The notes beneath the pieces are model-generated. The model saw only the letters and a program-made list of their open reading frames with translations. It made no database searches and was not told the origin of the DNA. A DNA stretch of 64,000 nucleotides from Euptelea pleiosperma (lineage: Eukaryota; Streptophyta; Magnoliopsida; Ranunculales; Eupteleaceae): the NCBI GenBank assembly GCA_035048495.1, contig CM068540.1, positions 18,646,829 to 18,710,828 of the forward strand, written 5' to 3'. Shown here piece after piece: positions 45,393 through 57,497 of this stretch. Positions within the stretch are counted from its first letter, which is position 1, and each line of letters opens with the position of its first letter. The position numbers and the translations under genes were made by a program.

Positions 45393-45480
45393 TGGTAGTC
45401 CTGCAAGCCCTCTTTCGTTCTCACCCACCAAATCAGATTCAAAGACGGAGCCCTCTAAAAGAAAACTTCCAAGAGGAAGG
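45393..45480 (+). pseudogene. Captured exon, source unknown
   Basis: Bounded by TTTGACCAG and GAGGAAG|GTAACT, reading KGHGSPASPLSFSPTKSD then EPSKRKLPRGR. The frame is open and splice-like borders are good. I do not recognise the family. Confidence 0.35.
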
Positions 45481-45838
45481 TAACTTCTTTTTTGTTCTAT
45501 TTCATTCCTTGATCTTCCCCAAATCTTTTTTTACCTCGTATGAATCTTTATTCACGTTTTCCTTTTTGGGTTTTGCTTTTTTTTTTTGGTTTTAAAAATT
45601 GGGTTTTTTTTTTTGCCAAATAAAAATTGGGTTTGATCTTGTAAGATTTAGGGTTTCCCTTGTTTGTGACTTATTTATCCTCCATGTGTTCTTTTATAGG
45701 AAGGAGGACTAGGAGAAAGCTGTAGTGGAATAAATCCACCAACGAGAAATGCTAAGGAATGTGAGTTTCTAATCATACTACTAGGGAAGAAGACTTAGTT
45801 AGTGTCCCATAAGTTTAGTTAAACAATTGTGAAAATGT

Positions 45839-45952
45839 TCTGATTTTGAAGATGATTTCGAGGCTGATTTTCAAGAATTAAAGGATGAATCTAATGAGGT
45901 GAAAGTTGACATTATGCCCTTCTCTTTTCGTCCCAAATCTGGGTTCTCGTGA
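45839..45952 (+). pseudogene. Captured fragment of a group VII ERF transcription factor
   Basis: The frame reads SDFEDDFEADFQELKDESNE, then VKVDIMPFSFRPKSG and a stop. The acidic FEADFQ-x-KDES block followed by a PFxF block is characteristic of the N-terminal half of group VII ERF proteins (RAP2.2/RAP2.12 type). The AP2 DNA-binding domain is absent, so this is a fragment. Confidence 0.5.
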
Positions 45953-46337
45953 GGTGTGTAGCATCAGGTTCTTTTTTTTTTTTTGGTTCATTTTAGGGTT
46001 TGATTTTAGTTTCTGTATTTAACTTTCATTTTCTAATTTTTTGGAAGTGTTTTTGACTTTTTTTTTTTGAATATTTCCAAAAGGGATCTTGCTGTTTTGG
46101 TGATTAAGAAGATTGTTGTTATTTACAGTGGATTAAGAGGATCTATCTTGAGAAATTGAAGGATTTCTTCGATGAATGACATTTATTCTGATGGGTTTTG
46201 GGTGCCGGTCAGAGTTCCTAGCAAGGGATTTAGTCTATAAGATTTAGAGTTTCTGTTTCTGCTCGACTCTTTGTAAGGATTTAGTGTTCTTCAATTTAAA
46301 CTCTAGCTTATAGTTGTTAAATTGATTATTCTCTTAG

Positions 46338-46651
46338 GAATGATTTTAAAGTTCCGTCTTCACCATACTTCTCGGCTTATACTCAAAGAGGGCAAGGACC
46401 GCCTCCAATGGTACAAGAGTGTTTCCAGAGTGTTATCCATCAGCTCTTTCAGCATGCAAGAATAAGGTTAGGTTTTGTTCTTAGTTGCTTTCAGAGGAAT
46501 TTTTAATCCTTCTATTTGTTTTTTTGTGAATCAATTCGTATTGGATTTTAGAGAATAATACACTACGGTGGAGCCGTTGATGATGGCATGGCAAACATAA
46601 TTGATGCTCAGCTTCTCTATCTCGACGACTTTGATCCTAACAAGATTGTTT
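46338..46651 (+). pseudogene. Captured fragment of nuclear-encoded plastid ClpP (ClpP5-like), two exons
   Basis: Exon 1 (46338-46466) reads VPSSPYFSAYTQRGQGPPPM then VQECFQSVIHQLFQ. It is bordered by CTCTTAG and a GTTAGG donor. Exon 2 (from 46552) reads GGAVDDGMANIIDAQLLYLD and DPNK before a stop at about 46650. This matches the N-terminal part of the ClpP protease fold of the CLPP5 group. The catalytic Ser/His/Asp regions are missing. Retained intron shows a DNA-level copy, not a processed one. Confidence 0.75.
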
Positions 46652-46935
46652 AGTTCCTATTGTTTTCTTGGAATTACTTATTTTCTTGCTTTTTGTATAA
46701 GGGATTAGTTTGCTTTTGCTTTGTTTGGCATAATGAGTGGAAAACTAAATTGGCATTGAAACATCGATTCTATAGTTTATTCCTGTAACCAATGGTAGTT
46801 TATTTCATCTTCGAAAGTCCTCCAGCAAACATGAATTAATGTATGTTAGTCTCTCTTTTCTGTTGAATACACAGGATCCTTTGCAATAGTGTTTAACCTG
46901 AAATTTTGTTAAGCCTTTTCATTGTAAATTCACGT

Positions 46936-47019
46936 TGTGCAATTGTTGTAGCACATGAAGTGGCCCATTAGTGGTGGACTGAAACATGGCTTAAAGAGGG
47001 TTTCGCTACATGGGTATAC
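46936..47019 (+). pseudogene. Captured fragment of an M1-family aminopeptidase
   Basis: The frame reads CAIVVAHEVAH, a stop, then WWTETWLKEGFATWV. HEVAH is the HExxH zinc motif of M1 aminopeptidases and the second block carries the downstream Glu region (LxEGFA). The residues normally between HExxH and the WW block are deleted, so the fragment cannot be functional. Closest group by eye: plant APM1/puromycin-sensitive type. Confidence 0.7.
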
Positions 47020-47670
47020 CTCCATCTTTCATCCTTTTACTATGAACTTGGACATCGAACCAACTTTTCTATTATAATTGACTATCGTTTTGACCGACTT
47101 TATATTCATGGCTTAATGTGTTGCTGCCCTGTCCATTGAGTGTGATGATAGCTTAACAAGTCCAAGCTACTCTATGTTTGCTACTAATGGAACTTCAAAT
47201 CATTCATTTGTTCTAGAGAAATCATTATTTGCTCTATAAGCAGGTTTATATCTTTCAATTAGATGTTGCTATGTTATATGGTATTTCTAATGCCGAAGAA
47301 ATAAGTCAAATAACTATGCAAAGATTAGTGGGGCACATAGTAAATCAAACTTGCAATCTAGTGTCTTGCATTTGTTGTGGATTGTAAAGTTTAAAAATGT
47401 AAGCATGTTACTTTTTTGCCTATGATTCTGAATTTTTGATTTTGATTCAAAGCTGTAATGTCTATATGACATTCTAAGCTCCGAGTTCCCTTGGTATAAC
47501 ATCCAATTAGCTTCATAAATACCATTTGAGAGGAAAATGAACACAGGCATGAACTATTTTTTTTTTTTTGGAAGATTTGTGTAAAAATTAGCTATTGTTG
47601 TTTAGCAGTCCTTTGTTCTCCACCATGCTTAGGTTTACTTTCTTTGTATGTTGCTGCTGAACTACCAATC

Positions 47671-47757
47671 AGTTTGGTGAGTTGGTGGCTGATCCAATAA
47701 CCAACAAACTGTTGCATTCCGTAGAGGAACCTGAGATATGTACAAGCCAGCAAGGTG
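47671..47757 (+). pseudogene. Captured exon-like piece, source unknown
   Basis: Open reading FGELVADPITNKLLHSVEEP then EICTSQQGAS, coding-like but not recognised. It sits in order between the aminopeptidase and receptor-kinase fragments. Confidence 0.3.
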
Positions 47758-47848
47758 CTAGCTTCTTACACATCAAAACTCTCCTACAATGTATTTTTCT
47801 TTTACATTTTAAATTACCAAAAGCAATGTCCTCTTCTTTCAAGTATTA

Positions 47849-48052
47849 TTGAGCAATAACTTAAAAGGTCCGCGCAAAACCATCCTACTTGAGGAACTTG
47901 TAAGTTGCAAAGAATTGGCACGCATGTGTCTTTTTAGGAATTTAACAGGAAACCAATTGACGGGATTAGTTCCTATGGTTCTTATTGAAAAACCAAAGAA
48001 GGGGTTATTGTTGAGGTTTGCCTTATCATCCAAAACCATGATATCCACATGA
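47849..48052 (+). pseudogene. Captured fragment of a malectin/LRR receptor-like kinase
   Basis: The frame reads LSNNLKGP, then NLTGNQLTGLVPMVLIEKPK and KGLLLRF. The LxGNxLTGxVPxxLxEKxKxG pattern is the last leucine-rich repeat of plant malectin-LRR receptor kinases (LRR-I class). No membrane or kinase domain follows. Confidence 0.6.
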
Positions 48053-48995
48053 GTCTTGTGTCTACCATTTACTGTGGCCTTATAACATACTTCATTGTTA
48101 TTGTCGAATTATATGTTTGTTTCGCCCTTGGTTTCATTTTCTTTGTAGATTAGTTCTGCCAAGAGGGCATCCATTTCTTTTGTTCATGTGAGCATTGTCT
48201 AAAGCAGCATTTCTTTGGATATCCATTAGCAATTTTGTTCGCAAAATATGATAAATTTTCTAATAAAAGAGAAATGTTTATGGTACAAGTTTCAGATTTC
48301 TGTTTGTTGTGCTTTAATCGCTTCTTTATGTAAGCTATCACAATGATGTTTCTTCACGCAGTCTTCTTTGTGTATGTTATGGATGTTTGTGCAATATAAT
48401 AGATCTTGGGTTTTGTTGCTCCAAAATATTTTTCATTTATACATGCATACATTTTTGGGTGTGCAGGTATTCTTGGATTCATCAATGTGGTCCACATGTG
48501 GTGGTGCATGTATGCATGCATGTCATTGGAGGTGCATGTGTTCAATCACTTGTGCATTGTATGTCATTATGCCTATATGTTCCTCTCCGTTATGCTCATG
48601 TTCATCACTTTTTTGTAGGTTCAACATATGCAGGATCAAGTCAGAGATTTACTTATATAAGATGGGAAGGTCATATTGTTGTTCATAGATACTTTTTTTT
48701 TTTTTTTTTTTCTGTTTTTGGGTAGGATGATCTCTTTACCATGAAGATCAATCTCACAAAACCTCAATACTTTTTGAAACTTCTAACCCTATCAAATATG
48801 GAGTTAAAAAGTTAATGGTAGAAATGGATGACTCAGAATATTTCAACTTGTGATCCACTTTTCTCAACGCTTAAAATGTCGGAATGGGCTGTTTTTTGTG
48901 AGGCTAATATCCATGTTGAGAAGAACATATAGTCTATTAAAAATAATTTTTCTTGTTTGCTAAGTTCAACTAATCAATGTGTTGGTGTCTTGCAG

Positions 48996-49057
48996 GTTAT
49001 GGGAAACCATGTGACAATTACAGTAGGTGGATCAAATGGTCATTATAGAGCTTTGCG
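48996..49057 (+). pseudogene. Captured fragment of class II fumarase
   Basis: A short exon reads VMGNHVTITVGGSNGHYRAL, with TCTTGCAG before it and a GTAATT donor after it. VMGNxVxITVGGSNGHF is a conserved stretch of mitochondrial fumarate hydratase. Only about 20 residues are present; intron borders are intact, so again a DNA-level capture. Confidence 0.65.
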
Positions 49058-49794
49058 GTAATTCTACTTATATCTGAGATTGCCCCTAATTATCTTCCTT
49101 GTTCATAGTTTCCATCTTCATTTGTAGTTATTATGTTAGAAATGCAGAGATAGTTGCTCATTAAAAGTAATAATTATGTGGTAAATGTTTCTTCTCTATT
49201 TAACAGGCTATGTATGGTCAATAATAGGGGTGTCAACAGGCCGGTTCCAATTTGGGTACCAGTCCTACTGGGACATTAAGTTTGACTGTCTCTCCATTCA
49301 AAAGTTGTCCCCAATGCATTGCAGGTGGTGCTTACATGTGGAAAAGGGAAACAACAAAAAAAGGGCTCATTGCCAACTCAGCTGGACCTAAGAGCATATA
49401 ACCACGAACCCCCATGTATAGGTGACAATTTCTGAATGGGAGACATCAAATTTGATGTCATTCCCTCCTTTCTTTTTTTTCTTGCTAAACGCTGCTTGGA
49501 GGCGGTAGTTACCTACATAGTACAAAGTAGGTATGGTATGACATTGATCCGAGAGCCCATGTGGGCCACCTCTTGCATGGGCTGTAGGCCAAAAATTTAC
49601 TGATCAGATGATCCTATGTGTAACACATGCATGCTTTTGGACTGTTATAAAATTATAGACAGTGGCTTGTAAAAAAATCCATTGTTTTAATGGTTAGGGT
49701 GTCGATTGTTGATGGTCCTCGTGATTTACACCACACAAAACCCGAAAATCATCAACACTACAGACTTATGAATGAACGTATCAGTACCCTTTCC

Positions 49795-49900
49795 TTTTGA
49801 TATCAGTTCACACCACACAATATGAGCCACATGGCACATTCTTAAGAGGACACTGATAAGAGTGAGTTGAACATCCATGTGGTCATTGGGCCCAAAAAAA
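49795..49900. mobile_element. M-family MITE remnant
   Basis: CACACAATATGAGCCACATG, GGACACTGATAAG and GAACATCCATGTGG remain: outer left arm plus part of the right arm, centre deleted. Confidence 0.5.
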
Positions 49901-50365
49901 ACTTTCACAAAAGATAATTAGTGGACAGCCGTTGATTAAAGTTATATTTTTCCCAACATACAAGGACGAAAAATATTTCAGCTAGGCATGCTATCAATTA
50001 ACTACAAACTTGGAATCCAAAAATGTATTACTGAAAATCAAGCATATCTGCATTCCTTGTAGCAGAAATAGAAAAATCAGCAGGCAATTTAGGTAGTCCC
50101 CTAAAGTACATTAAAGTTGAGATTGCTGCTCATACTTGAGTACTTGAAAATAAACTTCATGGCATCAAGGGGTACACCAATAAAGAGTTAAACTGATTGA
50201 TTTCTGACTGCAACTTTTTATTATCCAAAGCATTGATATTTCTTTCCCCTGCTTTTGGACTTGGGAATAATGACTTCATACACCTTTTTGTAATGTAATT
50301 TACTCCCTATATCAAAGGGTTACATTGAAAGGCACATTTGATGGTGTTAGAAATTTCAGAATGGG

Positions 50366-50422
50366 CTGATTTTTTGTAGGGGTGATGTATATGTGAGGAG
50401 ATCATCCTCACCAAAAATCAGC
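50366..50422. repeat. Short inverted repeat
   Basis: CTGATTTTTTGTAGGGGTGATG is matched in inverted form by CATCCTCACCAAAAATCAG. The sequence GGCTGTTTTTTGTGAGGCTAATATCCA near 48891 may be a relative of one arm. Probably a small MITE. Confidence 0.45.
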
Positions 50423-50498
50423 CATTGATTTATCTTTCATGTGGGTACACCAAAATTGTGTGTGACCCTTTCTTTTTACCTTTATATTGGATTGCAGG

Positions 50499-50610
50499 TG
50501 GTTTTGGGTATTATCTATTGGGATTGAATGAGAAGACATGTAAACAAGTTGGGATTGATATAAGGGGAATACTCCTGGGAGCTACAAGGAACTTGGGATT
50601 GGTTGGATGA
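50499..50610 (+). pseudogene. Captured exon-like piece, source unknown
   Basis: After TTGGATTGCAG the frame reads GGFGYYLLGLNEKTCKQVGI, then RGILLGATRNLGLVG and a stop. Looks coding-derived, possibly a membrane protein, but I could not place it. Confidence 0.3.
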
Positions 50611-52516
50611 CTGGTTTTCTTTTTGTCACAAGCTTTGTTGGGCTTTAGGACTTAATTGCTCTCAGGAAGGTAGATTTCCTTCTTTTCCTATTGGTATATT
50701 TAAGTGATTTATTTTTTCTGTATTGTTGTCAAGTGATTTGAAGGGTTTTCTTTCTTTTGTTTTAATAGTTTGGATGGGGTTTTACATGGGGTTGATCTGT
50801 GCTGTGGATTAGAGTGGACTTGTTGAGCAATTTTGCTAGATCTGTATGTGGTGCAATTTTGCTTTAAGCAAGATGAAACTTATGATCTTAGTGGAGTTCC
50901 CTTTGATTATTTCCCCCTTTGTCATGCGGTTTACAGTTTTAGGGTATGCGAGAATGCTAGGTAAGTTGTGGGGTTGAACACCATCGACTGTAGGATTCAT
51001 AGTCCGTAGCTTAGTAAGATACTTAATAAGTTACTTCTATAGCTATTTTGTGTACATGAGTTATATGAGTTGCTCATGATTATGAATTTTACCCTAGGAT
51101 AAGTTACTACTTGGGTTTAGATTATTTTCCCTTCTCTACTCTTAATGATAAATTACTGGACGTGTCTCGCAAATAAGGATGCTATGTGTTTAATTCTTTT
51201 CAATATTCATTTGTTTTTTAAGTTGGAGTCTTGCTCTGGAAAATCTAATTGTGACATTGATATTCGCTTAAAAGTGCATATTTTCCACTATTATCTTCTA
51301 AGTGTTATAACAATCTTCTACGTAAAACTGCTTTATTTATTCACTTTTCTACGTAAGAGTCCCTTCTGTTGCATAGAACACACTTTTCTGGACGAAATGG
51401 TATATTTGCATGCATTAGACACATTTTTAGAAGTCTAGATATTAAGTCATTTTGATTAAGTCTCATTACGTGCTTTTCTCTTGTAGGAAACCCAATCGGG
51501 CGATCTCAGAATATAGGCGCACAATCGACCTCCAGAACCAATGATTAAAGCTTAAAGAGCCAGTGGGCCAACTGCGAATAGTCAGATAGGTTGGAAGTGG
51601 ATCATCAAACAAGGCCAAAGAAGATCTCTTCATTATGGACCCATAATGGTGAATCACAAGTTCACATTCCAAGGAATTTGCATCACAAGAAAGCAAATTC
51701 ATCGGCATAATCGAGATATAATGTCATACGATCATATTGTATGCATGGAGGACTCAATCTTTGAAGTTGTGATTGACAAATAATCAAGGCCAAGGGATTG
51801 GACCAAGGTATGGAACACATGTGGGCCACAGTGGCTAAATAACCAAACGTGCACCCGAAGAAGACTTTTTTGCATGTTTCCAAAATGGTGGGTGCTAGCA
51901 TTTGTGAAGCATTCAATACTCGGGCCAGGTCAATGATGGGTACAAAGTGGTAGAACCACATGACGTGTGCCTGATTGGTGCGATCGATGTCGTAGAACCA
52001 CATGTTGGTGGCTGATCCAAGTAAAGTAGTAAGGCCACATGGTAGGACCTGAAAGTAGGGTTTTTCCACGTCGTTGGTTACGGAAACCCTAATTCCAACA
52101 AAATTTGTATCTTTTTCGATTTAATTCCTGCAAAAATAGTAATTCTTGCACAGTGGAAAGTTTCGGATGTCGATCCGCACTCGGGTTTAGTTAACGCAAT
52201 CGAGAACATAAAATGATAGATTTTTGCCAAAAAAAATGTCAAAAATTCATGGAGGGATGAGAGTGGTGGATTTGTGATTTGTTTAAAACATGATTTTGGG
52301 GATTTTTAGAGAGAGAAAATGCTACCATTAACTAAAACGTAATTATCAAACTTCTTTTATTAATTGATCAAAAGTATTACAAACTTGAATTAAACATTAA
52401 AAACTACTAGAAAACAAATCTTACTCAAGCTACAAAGCATACAAAAGGAAACTAGAGAGAGAAAGTGAAAAAGAACTAGAGAGAGAAAGAGATCTAGATA
52501 GAGGAACTACCTTGAG

Positions 52517-52523
52517 ACTTACC
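52517..52523 (-). promoter_or_regulatory. Splice-donor-like GGTAAGT in the inverted LTR
   Basis: ACTTACC on plus is GGTAAGT on minus, 472 bp before the LTR end, matching the position in the other LTR copies. Confidence 0.4.
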
Positions 52524-53373
52524 AAAAATTAGCCCGAGGAGATTGGCTGGAGTACCAGCCAAGTGTTAGTCAGAAATACGTGGTGTGGCCGAGGAGATGG
52601 TTAGGCCATGGATGATGTTGCTTGGTTTAAAGTTGAAAATGTCGGCCATGGTGAAGTCCACGATGATGGAGGGCAGCTGGTATGCAACCATCAATGGAGA
52701 AACTGGAAGAAGAACCCCGTAGTGGTGGAGGTGTATACCACGTGATGGTATTTGTTGGCGGTGAGATGTGGAGGCTGGGGCGCAGGTGGAGCATGCGATG
52801 GGAGGCACTTCAGGCGGTGGTGGAATGAGGTGTAACCCAAAATCCAGAAAACGTGGAGGTGTTAATGCAGCACGATGTGGAGCGGTGATGGTAGTTGGCT
52901 GCAACCCAGCAAATGGAGAGGATGAAGACGGCTTGAAGATGGCGAAGGTGCACACCAGCAAGAGGGAGAGACGGACACACTGTGTGGGGCAGCAAGTGCA
53001 GCATGTTGGCTGGCTGCTGGAGGAACGCCTCGAGAAGGAAGATGATGGCCTGGTGTTGAGTGAAGAAGAGATCTGCTCCCGTTTCTCTTGCCAAAAACGT
53101 GGAGAGAAGAAAGAGAATGAAGAAGGAGATAAAAATGGAATGGGTCCAACGGCTTGGAGAAGATTGGACTCGCAGGTTCGTGGTTGCAGGTGCAATCCGG
53201 TTGAAGGAGCAGCAGGCGGTGGTGCATTCTGGGCTGCAACCCGTGGGCAGCAACAAGAGTTGCAGATCTACAACTTCTCAAGTTGCAGATCGGTAGTGAG
53301 ATAGGGGTTTAGAGAGGAGAGGAAAGAGAGAAGAGAAGGGGGGGCAAGCTGGGAAAGAAGGAGGTGTTGCTGG

Positions 53374-53398
53374 CCGGAGTTGCAGCATGCAACTCCGG
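53374..53398. repeat. 11-bp-stem hairpin with 3-nt loop
   Basis: CCGGAGTTGCA, loop GCA, TGCAACTCCGG. The related hairpin in the 58513 LTR (60011-60036) keeps the stem but has a 6-nt loop. Confidence 0.7.
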
Positions 53399-55440
53399 TG
53401 ATAAAGATGAAGAAGATGAAGAAGATTGAGAGGAGAAATTGAGGAAAACAGCCTAAAGAGAGGGGGAAAAGGGGCAAGAGGTCTTGGGGAGAGAATGGAA
53501 GAGATTGGAGGGGATTAGGGTTCAAACGAACCCTTCTCCTTCCCCTTTTAAAGCTCCCTATTTCCTTTAATGGAAATAGGGATTTTTTGAAAATAAAAAA
53601 AATAAGAAAAATAATTTTTTTTTTTTAAGTAAAACCCTACTTTTCTTTAGGGAATTTCCCCATTTAGTGGACCCCCCATTTTTTAAAATTGAATTGAAAT
53701 TATTTTGAAATTCACGTAGTCCACTAAATGGTCGGACAGCGGGTCGATGATGATGGGCCCGGCTACTGGCCCACATGGAATGATGATGTCCATCGTCTCA
53801 TAAGATGATGTTACAGACAATCTGATGGCGATCGGATGGATGGTGACTTGATTGGGACCTAGATTAGTAGATCGACGGATCTAGAGAGATCCAACGATCC
53901 GGTGGAAGATCCAACGGTCCGATTGAAGATCCAATGGTCATAAAGCTAAGGGAGATGAGACAGAGCCAATGGACAGGAGTTTTAGGGTTAGGTCAGTAGA
54001 ATCGAGGACCGAGAGATGAAGAGAGAGAGAATAAGGAGAGATGAGAGAGAAAATATCAAAAAATGGAGATAAAAGTATTGGCAGAGGGTCTGGAACCCTG
54101 GTCTTCACTGTGACCATCCTCACACTTCTCCAGTAGAGTAGACTATCATTCCTTGCTGACTCATGTGGCTTTAAACGCTTTGGTCCGTCTCTTGGTCATT
54201 GGCTCTCCTGCTCTCTTCGTTCTTTGGGCCAGCTTTTTGGTCCTCTTATTCAGCCCATATTTGGCCCATATCTTCTATTCATAGCATGTGGGCTCTTTAA
54301 GCTTTGATAATGGGCTTTCCTGATCGATGTGGGCTCGCAAGTCTCGAGAATTGTCCCATCGGGGTTTCCTACGACAGAAGAAGCGCGTAATGAGACTTTA
54401 TCAGAATGACTCAATGTCTAGACTTCCAAAAATGTGTTTAATGCATGCAAATATACCATTTCGTCCAGAAAAATATGTTCTACGCAACAAAAGAGACTCT
54501 TACTTAGAAAAGTAGATAAATAGAGCATTTTAATGTAGGAGAGTGTGAAAACGCTTAGAAGATAACAGTGAAAAATACACACTTTTAAGCGAATATCAGG
54601 ACCCTGATCATGGACTGGTGGTCTCTAAATGTGATGCTAAACGATAGAGAAAATGTAGATTAAATCTGTTGGATTACAAGAGTATATAGAAGGAGCATCG
54701 AACAGTTGGTATATATGGATGCTTGAAGATACAATATTTGAATAGTTGCTGAAAGTGGGCCCCATATGCTAGGTGGCAGGAGCTTAAAGAGTGAACACAG
54801 AGTGTTTTCTAATGTTATGAGCCGTGTATGGGTTGCTGGACCACAAAGATCAAATGGTGTTATGAAGTTGTTTGGGCTAGTTGCTGATTATAAAAAAAGG
54901 TGGGGTCCACAAGCTGATAGAGAGAAGAGTGCTCTCACACATTCCCACAACCCACCTCTTCTCCAAAAACCCTAAAAAAATTCCCTTATAAATAGAATAA
55001 GAAGAGAAGAGAAATGGGTCTTCTTTCCTCTCACCTTCTATCCTCTTCCCACAATCTCTTTCCCTGATTCCACTTCTCTCCCATGTTTTTGCCTCCAAAA
55101 ACCCTAGCATCTCAAGCTGTTCTCGCATCTCCTAGCCACACCCTCCATCTCTAAGGGATCTCCATAGTGGCTGTTCTTCAACAGCCACCACGCCCCTCAT
55201 TTCTCCCTGGTGCATCGCCTCCTCTTCACCCCCTTAACCACGCTGCCTCCACCAAACAGAACTGCCCCCATCTCTTCTTGCTGCAATTTGAGCACCCTCC
55301 TAGCACCATGGTCCCCACGTTTTCTGTGTGCCAGCAAGCAACAGCGGCTCCAATCCTTGCTGGATTCACACCTGCATGTGCATGAACTAGATCTTCAACT
55401 CCACGGTCCTCCTTCTTCTTCATCGCCACCTGCTACTGCC

Positions 55441-55463
55441 ACGGCCTGCAAGTTGCAGGCCGT
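55441..55463. repeat. 10-bp-stem hairpin with 3-nt loop
   Basis: ACGGCCTGCA, loop AGT, TGCAGGCCGT in the outer LTR. Confidence 0.7.
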
Positions 55464-55610
55464 TAAACCTTGCTTCATCCACCACTAACAATGCCTCCTA
55501 CACCGTCTCTCAACCCACCTCTTGCACCATAACATCACCACCATTATAGCCTCCATCTTCTGCCGTCAGCCACCACTACCGTCCTCACAAGATCACCCTC
55601 ATCAATCACC

Positions 55611-55637
55611 CTTCTTGCTGGGCGAACCAGCAAGAAG
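55611..55637. repeat. 11-bp-stem hairpin with GCGAA loop (outer LTR)
   Basis: CTTCTTGCTGG, loop GCGAA, CCAGCAAGAAG. The counterpart at 57471-57497 has a G-C pair in place of the outer C-G pair. Confidence 0.7.
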
Positions 55638-57470
55638 ACCTCTTGTTGAAACCCTCCTGCAATAAGGAATTGCAGGCCGTTAGAACCACTTCCATCTCCT
55701 CCTAAGCCGCCCCCTCCTTCTTCATTCTCCACCGTCCTCTTCTCTGTTGTTCTTCACCAAACAAACTGATATTCGCTCAAAAGTGCTTATTTTCATCAAT
55801 TATCCTTCTAGCGTTGTCACACTCTCCGACGTAAAACTGCCTTTTTTTATCAACATTTCTACGTAAGAGTTTCTCTCATTATGTAGAACACACTTTTCTG
55901 GTTAACATGGTATATTCACATGTATTCATACGCATTTATTTGACCCACACGTGAAGTTATTTTGTGGAAGTCTCATTATGCGTGTCAATATTGTAGGACC
56001 CTGATCGGACAATTCTCGAGATTGGAATCCTATGATCAACCACACAACCTCTATCAAATCTACAAATCAATTTAAAGGTGATCAAACGCATCAGTGAACC
56101 ATAGAGGAACCGCAAATAAACCTAGAAGCCAAAAAGTACATGAACTCAAGATAGTAATAATGGCTTCACCAGTATCGGGCACAAGTACAGGGGGGATCTT
56201 GTTTTTCACAGACCGGTTAACTTGCCAGATCAAACGGTTGAGGGATGAGAGCCTAGGTGGATCAACAATCCAAAATCATACTAGTTAGTTGGTTCACACT
56301 TTGTATTATGCTAACTCAAGACCAACAGATTAAGATCAAAAAGAAAAGATGGTGGGATTGATAAGATATCAAGTGGACATATGGCAGCAATCTTGCATGA
56401 AAATCATGAAGGCATAGGGGGTAGAATTGCTTGGATGGCTAGGTAGTTGACCAAACGAAACAGTGCTTGATGTGTACAAGATGTTGGGCTATGGGCTATA
56501 TGACCATCATAGGGCGATAATTGGGTCAATGGACCAAGTATGTGGACCGAATCGGTAAATCAAGTTTGTGAGCCAATATATGGGCTGATGTGGACCGTTG
56601 TGGTCTCCAAAGAGATGTACGAGTTGAAGACTTAATAGAGGAAATCCAGATTATGTGATGGATATATGATGATAGATGTCCAGTGATTGAAATATGTGGA
56701 GCGCAGCCCGGGACCTAAAAGATCTAGATGATGTGGCTATCCTAAGGTAAGATTGTATACAAAAAGGGGCATGTGCACATACAGGGAATAGTTTCTCCAA
56801 AGAATAGAAGATGGGTTTAGAAAGTGATGTGCTGGCATTAATCAAAAGATATGGGAATTTATACTAAATGGAAAGGGGTTTAAACTAAATTAGTGTGGAA
56901 ACTAGCTCATGAAGGCAACCCACGTGGTGCACCAAATCAAAGGAAGGGTGTTGATGAAGAACAACACATGGCAGTCCAAGACAAAAGCATGGGATTTGGG
57001 TTTCCAAATGAGGTGGTATCTCAAAATAGCAAGGCACGGTGTATCATGTGCGTGGATTCAATCACGCATCCATGTTTTAAAAGGAGAAGCCGTCACCTAT
57101 ATAAAGGGGAAAAAACCCTAGCTCGGGGGCTCTCTCTCTTCTACTCAACCATAACGCCCCCATCCCATTAACATTCTATTTTTCAACCTTCTCTTCTTCA
57201 TCATAGTTTTCTATTCAAAGAAAAAAAAATATAAAAAAAAAAAAACCAAAAAAAAAGAAAAGGAGAAAAGAGAGAAGAAGAAGAGAAAGGAAGGGGTGCA
57301 AACCTGGTGCGCCCCTCCTCCTTGCTACCGCCTGCTGCCCTCTCACCTTCAGTGCACACAGACTGAACGTCTTCCCTGCTGCCATATTCCATCTTCTAAA
57401 CCTCCACGTTTTTTACTACCCCATCTTTCCTCTCCCATCTTCCCTACATACATCCCATCCATCCACCATT

Positions 57471-57497
57471 GTTCTTGCTGGGCGAACCAGCAAGAAC
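57471..57497. repeat. 11-bp-stem hairpin with GCGAA loop (nested LTR)
   Basis: GTTCTTGCTGG, loop GCGAA, CCAGCAAGAAC. The outermost pair differs from 55611-55637 on both sides. Confidence 0.7.

Larger units (their letters stand above)
52050..54598 (-). mobile_element. Solo LTR, same family, inverted (2549 bp)
   Basis: On the minus strand it begins TGATATTCGCTTAAAAGTGT (at 54598) and ends CCCTACTTTCA (at 52050). Perfect 5-bp TSD GGACC at 52045-52049 and 54599-54603. Its first kilobase is very close to that of the copy at 58513, for example the run GCCCACATGCTATGA and CCAATGACCAAGAGACGGAC. Open frames across 52566-53304 reflect GC-rich repeats, not genes. Confidence 0.85.

Noticed and set aside
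48387..48725. 112-residue membrane-like open frame after GTGTGCAG
   Set aside because: Built from TGCATG/CATGTG repeats; no family recognised and adjacent frames are open too. It could be a captured exon, but support is too thin.
49229..49245. Second TAGGGGTGTCAA hAT-like MITE
   Set aside because: AGGGGTGTCAACAGG resembles one end, but no inverted partner or 8-bp TSD was found nearby.
52566..53304. Several overlapping open frames of 139-209 residues on both strands
   Set aside because: GC-rich repetitive part of a solo LTR; Pro/Ser/His-rich translations without domains, open in several frames at once.
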